A stretch of DNA of 8,797 nucleotides from Candidatus Kapaibacterium sp. (GTDB taxonomy: Bacteria; Bacteroidota; Ignavibacteria; Kapaibacteriales; UBA2268): positions 1 through 8,797 of the forward strand of contig JAQUZU010000070.1 in assembly GCA_028691175.1 (NCBI GenBank), given 5' to 3'. Of this stretch, positions 1 to 5,952 are shown piece after piece. Under the pieces are notes generated by a model. It was given only the letters and a program-made list of their open reading frames with translations, was not told the origin of the DNA and searched no databases. The translations under genes were made by a program, and so were the position numbers. How positions within the stretch are numbered: position 1 is the first letter of the stretch; each line of letters starts with the position of its first letter.

Positions 1-13
1 TTGCCCTTTTTTT
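1..13 (+). terminator. Possible tail of an intrinsic terminator, cut by the window edge
   Basis: The window opens with TTGCCC followed by seven T residues (7-13). This resembles the 3' arm and U-tract of a rho-independent terminator whose 5' arm lies outside the window, much like the complete terminator at 854-879. The pairing arm cannot be seen, so this is an inference from the T-tract and its GC-rich lead-in only. Confidence 0.25.
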
Positions 14-80
14 ATTGCTATTGAGTCTGAAAAAATAATACCATGCTACACTCGTCTTATAAAACGGAAATAATACACTT

Positions 81-84
81 GGAG
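81..84 (+). promoter_or_regulatory. Shine-Dalgarno site of the first gene
   Basis: GGAG lies five bases before the ATG at 90. It fixes the start of the lipoprotein gene and shows that at least some genes of this organism use an anti-SD interaction, which is uncommon in typical Bacteroidota. No convincing promoter of either sigma-70 or Bacteroidetes type was found in bases 1-80. TACACTTG (74-81) is one mismatch from TAnnTTTG but sits too close to the start codon and lacks an upstream partner. Confidence 0.6.
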
Positions 85-89
85 AAACA

Positions 90-845
90 ATGAAAAATAT
101 TTGGCTGATATTTTGCATGCTCGCCTGCTTGGCGGGTTGCTCTGATTCGGGCGGTGAGTACAACGAAATCGAACATAAAGCACACAACTTTTTCGTTTTC
201 GACGTTGGAAGTTATTGGGTTTTCGAGGCTTATGACGTAGATAGATACGAAGATCAAATTTTTGGCACTGAACGAACAGACTCGCTTGTAATTACAAACA
301 AGGAAACGAGTGGCGGCGAAATTATCTATGACGCAGAATTTTTCAAAAGTGGGGCACTTAACGGAACTTTCCGTTTTAAAACGGGCGATTACGACTTATA
401 TATTTGGAATTTCGAAATAGACAAAGATTTTCCGATTGAAAACAAGTGGTATAAGTTGCTCGGATATAAATATTCAGGATTGTGGAACCTGACGACAGTC
501 GAAAAAATCGACACGCTTGCAAACGGGCAGGTTTCAAAGTATAACATGCTTGCAAACGGATATTTCGGCGAAGACGGCGTGAGCACATTCGACGGGGCAA
601 AAGTTTCGACTGCGTCGTATTATGTAGGTCGGAACAAAAAACTTGTAATAGCGCCCGCCGGCGATACGATAAATATTTCATATTCGGAAGTCAGCATGAA
701 CAGAACATATTTTACGTTTGCGGAAGGTATTGGAATATATCGCATTTACGAAAAACCGTACTATGCTACTATTCGCGAGAATGGCGGGCTTGCCGTAAAA
801 TACTATAACGGCGTGAGACTTCAATTGAAACGTTTTAAACTTTAA
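90..845 (+). CDS. Predicted lipoprotein of unknown function
   Basis: I do not recognise the family. The 251-residue product begins with a short charged and hydrophobic signal peptide ending in a good lipobox, LAGC at residues 14-17, so Cys17 should be lipidated and the protein anchored to a membrane facing the periplasm or the surface. After a short Ser/Gly/Glu linker the rest is rich in Tyr, Phe and alternating polar/hydrophobic stretches, suggesting an all-beta fold. The pattern GSYWVFE near residue 40 and FAEGIGIYRI near residue 213 resembles secreted FCB-group proteins with a VGNxWVY start and a GIGL-like strand, but this is a loose impression. An 11-residue spaced repeat (LANG twice, around residues 143-157) is encoded by a 12-base DNA repeat. 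The start is set by GGAG at 81-84. It ends just before its own terminator, so it is probably not part of the downstream phosphate operon. Confidence 0.8.
   Translation: MKNIWLIFCMLACLAGCSDSGGEYNEIEHKAHNFFVFDVGSYWVFEAYDVDRYEDQIFGTERTDSLVITNKETSGGEIIYDAEFFKSGALNGTFRFKTGDYDLYIWNFEIDKDFPIENKWYKLLGYKYSGLWNLTTVEKIDTLANGQVSKYNMLANGYFGEDGVSTFDGAKVSTASYYVGRNKKLVIAPAGDTINISYSEVSMNRTYFTFAEGIGIYRIYEKPYYATIRENGGLAVKYYNGVRLQLKRFKL
515..559 (+). repeat. Short direct repeat inside the lipoprotein gene
   Basis: GCTTGCAAACGG occurs at 515-526 and again at 548-559, 33 bases apart, so the copies are in the same reading frame, 11 codons apart, and both encode part of an L-A-N-G motif. This may be a remnant of a small internal duplication of a beta-hairpin, or chance. 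Confidence 0.5.
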
Positions 846-853
846 TTATTCCC

Positions 854-879
854 GGACGAAAGAAATTTCGTCCTTTTTT
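854..879 (+). terminator. Intrinsic (rho-independent) terminator
   Basis: A perfect 8-bp stem, GGACGAAA (854-861) pairing with TTTCGTCC (866-873), closes on a GAAA loop (862-865) of the stable GNRA class and is followed directly by six T residues (874-879). It starts eight bases after the TAA stop of the lipoprotein gene, so it should end that transcript and insulate it from the phosphate operon. Confidence 0.9.
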
Positions 880-893
880 GTGACGTTTTCGAA

Positions 894-911
894 CTGTTAA
901 AGTTCTGTTAA
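894..911 (+). promoter_or_regulatory. Pho-box-like direct repeat (candidate PhoB/PhoP site)
   Basis: CTGTTAA occurs at 894-900 and again at 905-911, two perfect 7-bp repeats separated by 4 bp, giving an 11-bp period. That is the architecture of the E. coli PhoB box (CTGTCAT, 4 bp, CTGTCA), and the reverse complement TTAACAG fits the B. subtilis PhoP repeat TTAACA. By hand, 12 of 18 positions agree with the E. coli consensus. It lies 13 bp upstream of the -33 element of the candidate PiT promoter, a sensible activator position. The same segment contains a 5-bp inverted repeat (GAACT at 891-895, AGTTC at 901-905), so a dimeric operator of another regulator is an alternative. No phoB or phoR gene lies in the window. 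Confidence 0.6.
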
Positions 912-924
912 TTTTATAGAAAAT

Positions 925-956
925 TTTGATAAAGATGAATAAATCGCATAATTTTG
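925..956 (+). promoter_or_regulatory. Bacteroidetes-type promoter of the phosphate operon
   Basis: TTTG at 925-928 and TAATTTTG at 949-956 are separated by 20 bp. This matches the -33/-7 consensus of the Bacteroidetes primary sigma factor (TTTG, about 19-21 bp, TAnnTTTG) with no mismatch. Transcription would begin around 962-966, giving a leader of about 30 bases before the PiT start codon. It lies directly downstream of the Pho-box-like repeat and the terminator of the previous gene. Confidence 0.65.
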
Positions 957-995
957 TATTTGTAAAATAGATGTAAATTTGAACAGGTAGTATTA

Positions 996-3236
996 ATGGA
1001 AGCATATTTCGTAGTAATTGGTTGCTTGGTAATGTTAGCGCTGACAGATTTGTGGGTCGGCGTATCAAACGACGCGGTGAATTTCTTGGTTGGAGCGGTG
1101 GGGTCTAAGGCCGCAAAGTTCAAGACAATTTTGTTTGTGGCGGCGATTGGCTTGCTGATTGGCGTAACATTTTCGTCCGGCATGATGGAAGTCGCCCGAA
1201 AGGGGATAGTCCATCCGGAGATGTTCTACTTCAATGAAATAATTATAATATTCATCGCCTATGCAATCGCAGACGTGATTTTGCTTGATTTGTTTAACAC
1301 GTTCGGTATGCCGACCTCTACAACAGTCTCGATGATTTTCGGATTGGTTGGCTCCGGCACAGTCATTTCAATTATGAAAATTGTCGACGCCGGCGGAACG
1401 TTCTATGACCTCGAAAATTATATAAATACTGCGAAAGTCATTACTTTCGGTTCGGCAATCATTATTTCGGTGGTTGTCTCGTTCATTGTGGGTGCATCGG
1501 TGCAATACCTTTCGCGACTGCTGTTTACGTTTGATTTCGAAAAGCGTTTCAAGCGCTGGGGCGGCATCTGGAGCGGGTTTGCAATTACGATGATTTCTTT
1601 CTTCATCATGATGAAAGGTTTAAAAGGCGCCGCGTTTATTACTCCGGAAGTAATTCATTATATCGAAAATAACATTCCGTTTCTGATTGTTTGCAGCTTC
1701 GGATTTTGGACAATTTTAACGCATTTGCTGCTGCAATTTACGAAAGTAAACGTTTTGAAGGGCATCGTTTTACTCGGAACTTTTTCGCTTGCGATGGCAT
1801 TTGCCGCGAATGACTTGGTGAATTTTATCGGTGTATCGCTCGCCGCAATCGACGCATTTTCGATTGCATCAAGTGCACCGGATCCGCTTGCACTCAAGAT
1901 GGGCGGGCTAAATGCGCCGTATACCGCGAATATGTTCGTAGTGCTTACTGCCGGCTTGATGATGGTGTTTATACTTTGGAAATCAAAAAAATCGAAAACC
2001 GTAATAAAAATGACGGTCGGCTTGGGCAGCCAGGGCGACGAAGTTCAGCGCTTTCAGAGTAATGGTGCGTCGCGTGCTCTTGTTCGCGGAGTAGCTAATA
2101 TGTTCGACGGAATTCGTGCAATAACTCCGCAACCAATTAAAAATTACGTAAATTCCCGGTTTGATCGCAATATGGCTCCGGTGTGGAACAATCCTACCGA
2201 GGCGCCTCCGTCGTTCGACTTGGTACGTGCTGCGGTGAATTTGCTGGTTGCTGCTGCGCTGATTTCCTTTGGTACTTCTCTAAAATTGCCACTTTCGACA
2301 ACATATGTCGGCTTCATTGTGGCGATGGGCAGTGCGTTTGCAGATCGTGCTTGGGGTAGAGATTCCGCCGCATACCGGGTTTCGGGTGTGCTGACAGTTA
2401 TCGGCGGTTGGTTCTTTACCGGTTTTATGGCGTCAGTTACTGGCGGCTTGGTTGCCTTGATAATCTGGTATACAGGCTTCTGGGGTATGGGCGGATTAAT
2501 TGCTCTGGCGTTCTATTTAATGTATAAAAATTCGAAATATCACAAGAAACGCGAAAAAGAATTCGAGGAAATCGAAAACAACCTTTTGCGTGACTCAATG
2601 AATAAAATGGAACTTTACGCGAATATTCGAAAAAATTCTTCCGAATATATATATTCGATTGCGAATTTGATTGAAAGTTGTGCCGAGGGAATTGAAAATT
2701 CCGACCTCAAATCGCTGAAATTAACAAAGAAATTGAGTAAAGACGCTCCGAAAAAATCGGACATGATTACCGGATATATTGCGAAATCCGTCAAGAAATT
2801 CGATGAAGACGAAATCAAAAAAGCGCATTTATTTACCGATTTGATCGGATATTTCAACGTGCTGTCGTCGCTTGTGCGTCGAATGATCATTCAATCGTAT
2901 GACTATTTTGACAATAATCACCGCAAGATGACGAATGCTCAGATTCACGAAATTACTGTAGTCAGCAATCTCGCAAAAGAACTTTTGAACGTTGTCGGTA
3001 ACGCATTGGCAAACAAAACGTACGCCGAGCATAGCGAAAACATCGATTCGCGCTTCCAGGCGTTCAAGACGCAGATGAACCTTTTCAAAGCACAGCAGGC
3101 CGCTCGCTTGATGGACGGCGAGAGTTCATCGTTCCAGAATTTGCTCTATCTAAGCCAGTTCGACTATTACGAGCGTCTCGTTTTGAACTCGATCAAAATT
3201 ATCACTCTTATCTATAAATTCTTGGAAGATAAATAG
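996..3236 (+). CDS. Inorganic phosphate transporter, PiT family, with C-terminal cytoplasmic helical domain
   Basis: An inner-membrane permease of the PiT/PHO4 family (PF01384), which brings phosphate in by cation symport at lower affinity than Pst. The family's internal duplication is visible: GVSNDAVNF (22-30) with GMPTSTT (104-110) in the first half, and AANDLVNF (270-277) with LPLSTTYVGF (431-440) in the second. Hydrophobic helices fill roughly residues 2-330 and 408-510, separated by a polar loop (about 330-408). Residues 515-746 are hydrophilic and helix-forming, rich in Lys, Glu and Leu. Long Bacteroidetes PiT proteins of about 740 residues share this layout; the tail is probably PhoU-like, although I infer that from position and composition. 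A weak AGG (985-987) precedes the ATG by eight bases. The gene follows a candidate Pho box and promoter and is two bases from lptE. The transporter assignment is firm; the role of the tail is not. Confidence 0.95.
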   Translation: MEAYFVVIGCLVMLALTDLWVGVSNDAVNFLVGAVGSKAAKFKTILFVAAIGLLIGVTFSSGMMEVARKGIVHPEMFYFNEIIIIFIAYAIADVILLDLFNTFGMPTSTTVSMIFGLVGSGTVISIMKIVDAGGTFYDLENYINTAKVITFGSAIIISVVVSFIVGASVQYLSRLLFTFDFEKRFKRWGGIWSGFAITMISFFIMMKGLKGAAFITPEVIHYIENNIPFLIVCSFGFWTILTHLLLQFTKVNVLKGIVLLGTFSLAMAFAANDLVNFIGVSLAAIDAFSIASSAPDPLALKMGGLNAPYTANMFVVLTAGLMMVFILWKSKKSKTVIKMTVGLGSQGDEVQRFQSNGASRALVRGVANMFDGIRAITPQPIKNYVNSRFDRNMAPVWNNPTEAPPSFDLVRAAVNLLVAAALISFGTSLKLPLSTTYVGFIVAMGSAFADRAWGRDSAAYRVSGVLTVIGGWFFTGFMASVTGGLVALIIWYTGFWGMGGLIALAFYLMYKNSKYHKKREKEFEEIENNLLRDSMNKMELYANIRKNSSEYIYSIANLIESCAEGIENSDLKSLKLTKKLSKDAPKKSDMITGYIAKSVKKFDEDEIKKAHLFTDLIGYFNVLSSLVRRMIIQSYDYFDNNHRKMTNAQIHEITVVSNLAKELLNVVGNALANKTYAEHSENIDSRFQAFKTQMNLFKAQQAARLMDGESSSFQNLLYLSQFDYYERLVLNSIKIITLIYKFLEDK

Positions 3237-3238
3237 TT

Positions 3239-3769
3239 ATGAATAATGGTAAAATGCATGCGTCGGGTTTTTCTGCCGGTTTGTTTAGCTTTGCAGTTTT
3301 TACTTTGTGTATGATTTGCACTTCGTGCTATTCGTTCCGTGGCGGTTCGTTGCCGGAGCACATTAAGACCATTCAAATTAAGGCGGTTACAGATAATTCC
3401 GGATATGGAAATCCGCTGTATCGCGACAATCTCTATAATAAAATTACGGAAGTGATTCGCAGGGATAATTCCCTGCGAATCGAAGATGAAAATGCGGACA
3501 GCCGCCTTACAATTGCTATAAGTTCTATTCGCGAAGATGTGGTTACGACTTCTGCGTCGAGCCAGATCGAGAAGGAACGCAAAATTACAGTTACTCTGAC
3601 GATGGAATTTTTTGATAACATCAATCGAAAAACGATTGTCAGAAACTCAAATCTGAGCATAAATCAGTTATTTCTTGTATCCGGTACGCCGACTACTCGC
3701 GACGAAGCCGTCCAAAAGTGCATTGAAATTCTGGCTGATGAAGTTCTTAATGCCATGATTGAGGGTTGA
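3239..3769 (+). CDS. lptE: LPS assembly lipoprotein LptE
   Basis: A small outer-membrane lipoprotein of the LptE family (PF04390), which plugs and matures the LptD beta-barrel that inserts lipopolysaccharide into the outer leaflet. The 176 residues are the usual length. A hydrophobic signal (about 11-28) ends in CTSC with the lipidated Cys at 30, followed by YSFRGGSLPEHIKTI, typical of the family start in this group, where a YSF-G motif precedes a strand leading into IKTIxI. The later segment NSLRIEDENADSRL matches the family's conserved NxLRVV-ADxxL region. The start is the ATG two bases after the PiT stop; a GGAAG ten bases upstream is a weak ribosome site, and Met6 (3254) is an alternative start. 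The gene carries a perfect hairpin in its coding sequence at 3454-3481. Its place between two phosphate transport systems is unusual and suggests co-transcription rather than a shared function. Confidence 0.85.
   Translation: MNNGKMHASGFSAGLFSFAVFTLCMICTSCYSFRGGSLPEHIKTIQIKAVTDNSGYGNPLYRDNLYNKITEVIRRDNSLRIEDENADSRLTIAISSIREDVVTTSASSQIEKERKITVTLTMEFFDNINRKTIVRNSNLSINQLFLVSGTPTTRDEAVQKCIEILADEVLNAMIEG
3454..3481 (+). repeat. Perfect 12-bp inverted repeat (hairpin) inside lptE
   Basis: GATTCGCAGGGA (3454-3465) and TCCCTGCGAATC (3470-3481) are exact reverse complements around a 4-base TAAT loop. In RNA this gives a 12-bp stem with about half G-C pairs. It is not followed by a T-tract, so it is not a normal terminator. 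It encodes part of the conserved LptE segment around residues 73-81, so it is part of the gene and not an insertion that breaks the frame. Confidence 0.9.
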
Positions 3770-3826
3770 AAATGAAAAATAAAAATTTACATATTGTTTG
3801 TTTCATATTATATGGGAAAAAAGGTT

Positions 3827-4897
3827 ATGAGAAAATTAACCACACTCCTCGCCTTATGTGCTTTCATTTGTCTTGCATGCAACAGTAAAAACGGCGAGAC
3901 CGACAAGCACGAAAAAATATCTTCAAAATCTGTCTCGCTCTCGGCTTCCGGAGCAACGTTTCCTTTACCGTTTTATACTCTTGCATTTCAAAAATACACC
4001 GAAAAAACAAATAACCGCGTCGCCTACGGTGCAATCGGCAGTGGCGGTGGTATTAGAAGTCTGAAAGATGAAACCGTTAATTTTGCCGCAAGCGATGCTT
4101 TTCTGACCGATGAAGAAAGCAAAGAAATGAAGCCCGTTATTCATATTCCGACTTGCATGGGCGCCGTCGTTGCGGCATTTAATTTAGACGGCGTAGAAAA
4201 ATTAAGACTCTCCGGAGAAGTACTTGCCGAAATATTTGCCGGAAAAATCACCAAGTGGAACGACAAAAAACTTACTGCCTTAAACCCCGACATCAAACTC
4301 CCCAACATGAAAATTACTCCCGTTTATCGCTCTGACGGAAGTGGAACCACAAACATTTTTACAGACTACCTCTCGAAGGTAAGTAGCGACTGGAAAAACA
4401 AATTCGGTGCCGGAAAAACTGTAGACTTCCCGACAGGAATGGCTGCGAAAGGTAACCCCGGTGTCGCCGGAATTATCAACAATACAAAGGGAACTATCGG
4501 CTATATCGGCTCGGAATACGCCTTCTCGCTTAAAATTAAATCTGCCGAAATTCAAAATTCTAACGGCGAATTTATCGCTCCAAACACTGCTTCAATCTCT
4601 GCCGCTGCCGCCGGAAATATTCCCGATGACACTCGTACGATGATAACAAATTCGTCTGCTGCGGGGGCTTATCCGATCAGTTGCCTGACTTGGATTGTTG
4701 TTTATCGCGATTTAAATAACGGAAAAAACACGCTTCAAGAGGCAAAAGCAACCGTTGAACTTCTGCAATTTCTCGTCTCAGACGCAATTCAGGCGATGAC
4801 CGAAAGCGTTCATTATGCACCGCTGCCACAACAAATTCGTGAAAAAGCAATCAACAATCTCAAAAAAATAACCTATAACGGCAAAAAATTGCTCTAA
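3827..4897 (+). CDS. pstS: Phosphate ABC transporter substrate-binding protein PstS (lipoprotein form)
   Basis: Periplasmic phosphate receptor of the high-affinity PstSCAB importer. Numbered from the ATG at 3827 (356 residues), the phosphate ligands known from E. coli PstS are all present: Thr44 and Phe45 in SGATFP, Ser72 in GSGGG, Asp90 in AASDA, and Arg168, Asp170, Ser172, Gly173 and Thr174 in RSDGSGTT. The family motif KGNPGVAG follows near residue 208. The N-terminus is a signal peptide ending in CLAC (15-18), so Cys18 is probably lipidated. Two further cysteines, 110 and 286, fall in otherwise conserved motifs (IPTCMGAVV, YPISCLTW); a disulfide is possible but unproven. I chose 3827 because it gives a compact signal peptide; ATG 3812 and TTG 3794 are in-frame alternatives that only add residues before it. 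It sits 57 bases after lptE with no terminator between them. Confidence 0.95.
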   Translation: MRKLTTLLALCAFICLACNSKNGETDKHEKISSKSVSLSASGATFPLPFYTLAFQKYTEKTNNRVAYGAIGSGGGIRSLKDETVNFAASDAFLTDEESKEMKPVIHIPTCMGAVVAAFNLDGVEKLRLSGEVLAEIFAGKITKWNDKKLTALNPDIKLPNMKITPVYRSDGSGTTNIFTDYLSKVSSDWKNKFGAGKTVDFPTGMAAKGNPGVAGIINNTKGTIGYIGSEYAFSLKIKSAEIQNSNGEFIAPNTASISAAAAGNIPDDTRTMITNSSAAGAYPISCLTWIVVYRDLNNGKNTLQEAKATVELLQFLVSDAIQAMTESVHYAPLPQQIREKAINNLKKITYNGKKLL

Positions 4898-4931
4898 AGA
4901 ATTATTAAATAAATATTACATACTTTTAATT

Positions 4932-4936
4932 AAGGA
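4932..4936 (+). promoter_or_regulatory. Shine-Dalgarno site of the porin gene
   Basis: AAGGA lies eight bases before the ATG at 4945 in an AT-rich 47-base gap after pstS. The gap shows no hairpin terminator. TACTTTTA (4921-4928) is one mismatch from TAnnTTTG, but no TTG partner lies at proper spacing, so I do not call an internal promoter. Confidence 0.55.
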
Positions 4937-4944
4937 CTTGAAAA

Positions 4945-5943
4945 ATGAAACAGATTTCAATGTTTATGCTATCGCTGTACCTTGTTTGCTGTGTCGCAGG
5001 ACAATTAACAGCCGCTGAAAATGAACCGGAAACGCTCTCCGGAAAGCCGATAATGACTGTTTTTTCAAACTATCACGCCGGATTCGGAACGCAAAAAGAC
5101 GACCGCGGCTTTGAACTCGAACGCGCTTATCTCGGATATGCCTTCGACTACGGAAGCAACTTCTCCGGAAAAGTAGTCTATGATATCGGCACTTCAAAAC
5201 TAAAAGGAAGTGAGCTGGAGAGAATAGGCTACGTAAAAAACGCATATATAAGTTATCATAACGAAAAATTTACGCTAAACGCCGGTCTGATTTCGCTCGA
5301 ACAGGCGAACATTCAGGAAAAATTCTGGGGAAGAAGATATTTAATGCAATCATTTCAATATGAATACAAATTTGGCTCAAGTGCAGATATGGGACTTTGG
5401 GCAAAATACAATTTCTCCGACAATTTCGCCATCGACGCGACATGCATTAACGGCGAAGGTTACAAAAAATTGAATGCCGACAAAGGCATGAGATACGGTG
5501 CGGGATTGACATTCAAACCAAACAAAAACTTAATTTTGCGCGTGTATGCCGATAATTATGATGTGCCGGAGCAAGACACAACCGGAAAATCGCAAAATGC
5601 AATTGCATTTTTTGCCGGGTGGAAAAACGACATATTCTCGCTCGGAGCAGAATACAACATGCTGATAAATAAATCTTACGTGGAAGACCACGACCTCAAC
5701 GGAGCCTCAGTATATGCCGACGCGAAAATTGCGAAAGGAACTTCAGTTTTTGCCCGTTGGGATAATCTCTCTTCGAAGGACGATTGGAGCGAAAGTTCCT
5801 GCGGAAATTTAATTATTGCAGGCATCGAGTGGAAAGTCAACAAACATCTCGTAGTAACGCCGAACTTCAGGGCGTGGTTGTCGCAGAACGACTCCGGGAC
5901 AGAAAAGATTTTTGCTTATGTTAATTTGCATTTTTCAATCTAA
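4945..5943 (+). CDS. Outer-membrane porin, phosphate-selective porin (OprO/OprP)-like
   Basis: A 332-residue protein with a signal peptide (about 1-24, likely cleaved after TAA before ENEPET) followed by alternating polar and aromatic/hydrophobic strands typical of a beta-barrel, ending in YVNLHFSI, which fits a terminal outer-membrane strand. The segment FELERAYLGYAFDYG and, further on, NAYISYHNEKFTLNAGLIS resemble the RAYL and AYI-Y-(x)-LR-G repeats of OprO/OprP-type porins (PF07396), though it is shorter than those proteins at about 400 residues. The gene lies between pstS and pstC in the same direction, 47 bases after the first and nine bases before the second, which supports a role in phosphate passage through the outer membrane. 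Substrate selectivity is an inference from location. A general porin or a channel for organic phosphate is also possible. Confidence 0.7.
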   Translation: MKQISMFMLSLYLVCCVAGQLTAAENEPETLSGKPIMTVFSNYHAGFGTQKDDRGFELERAYLGYAFDYGSNFSGKVVYDIGTSKLKGSELERIGYVKNAYISYHNEKFTLNAGLISLEQANIQEKFWGRRYLMQSFQYEYKFGSSADMGLWAKYNFSDNFAIDATCINGEGYKKLNADKGMRYGAGLTFKPNKNLILRVYADNYDVPEQDTTGKSQNAIAFFAGWKNDIFSLGAEYNMLINKSYVEDHDLNGASVYADAKIAKGTSVFARWDNLSSKDDWSESSCGNLIIAGIEWKVNKHLVVTPNFRAWLSQNDSGTEKIFAYVNLHFSI

Positions 5944-5952
5944 CTTATTACA

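Noticed and set aside
914..1183. Reverse-strand open frame of 89 codons over the PiT promoter and start
   Set aside because: It covers the promoter, the Pho-operon leader and the start of a clearly real PiT gene, and its sequence resembles no family. It is a shadow of the forward gene.
3786..3814. Sigma-70-like promoter before pstS (TTTACA, 17 bp, TATATG)
   Set aside because: The match would place the transcript start only a few bases before ATG 3827, and sigma-70 hexamers are not the expected promoter type if the organism uses the Bacteroidetes consensus. The nearby TA-N3-TTTG (3792-3800) has one base too many.
3770..3826. Second Pho box before pstS
   Set aside because: I looked for CTGTNA or TTAACA-type repeats with an 11-bp period in this gap and in 4898-4944 and found none. 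Single TTTACA (3786-3791) has no partner at the right spacing.
4964..5245. Reverse-strand open frame of 93 codons inside the porin gene
   Set aside because: The product is rich in Arg, Ser and Phe, the usual look of an antisense shadow, and the forward frame has a signal peptide and barrel pattern.
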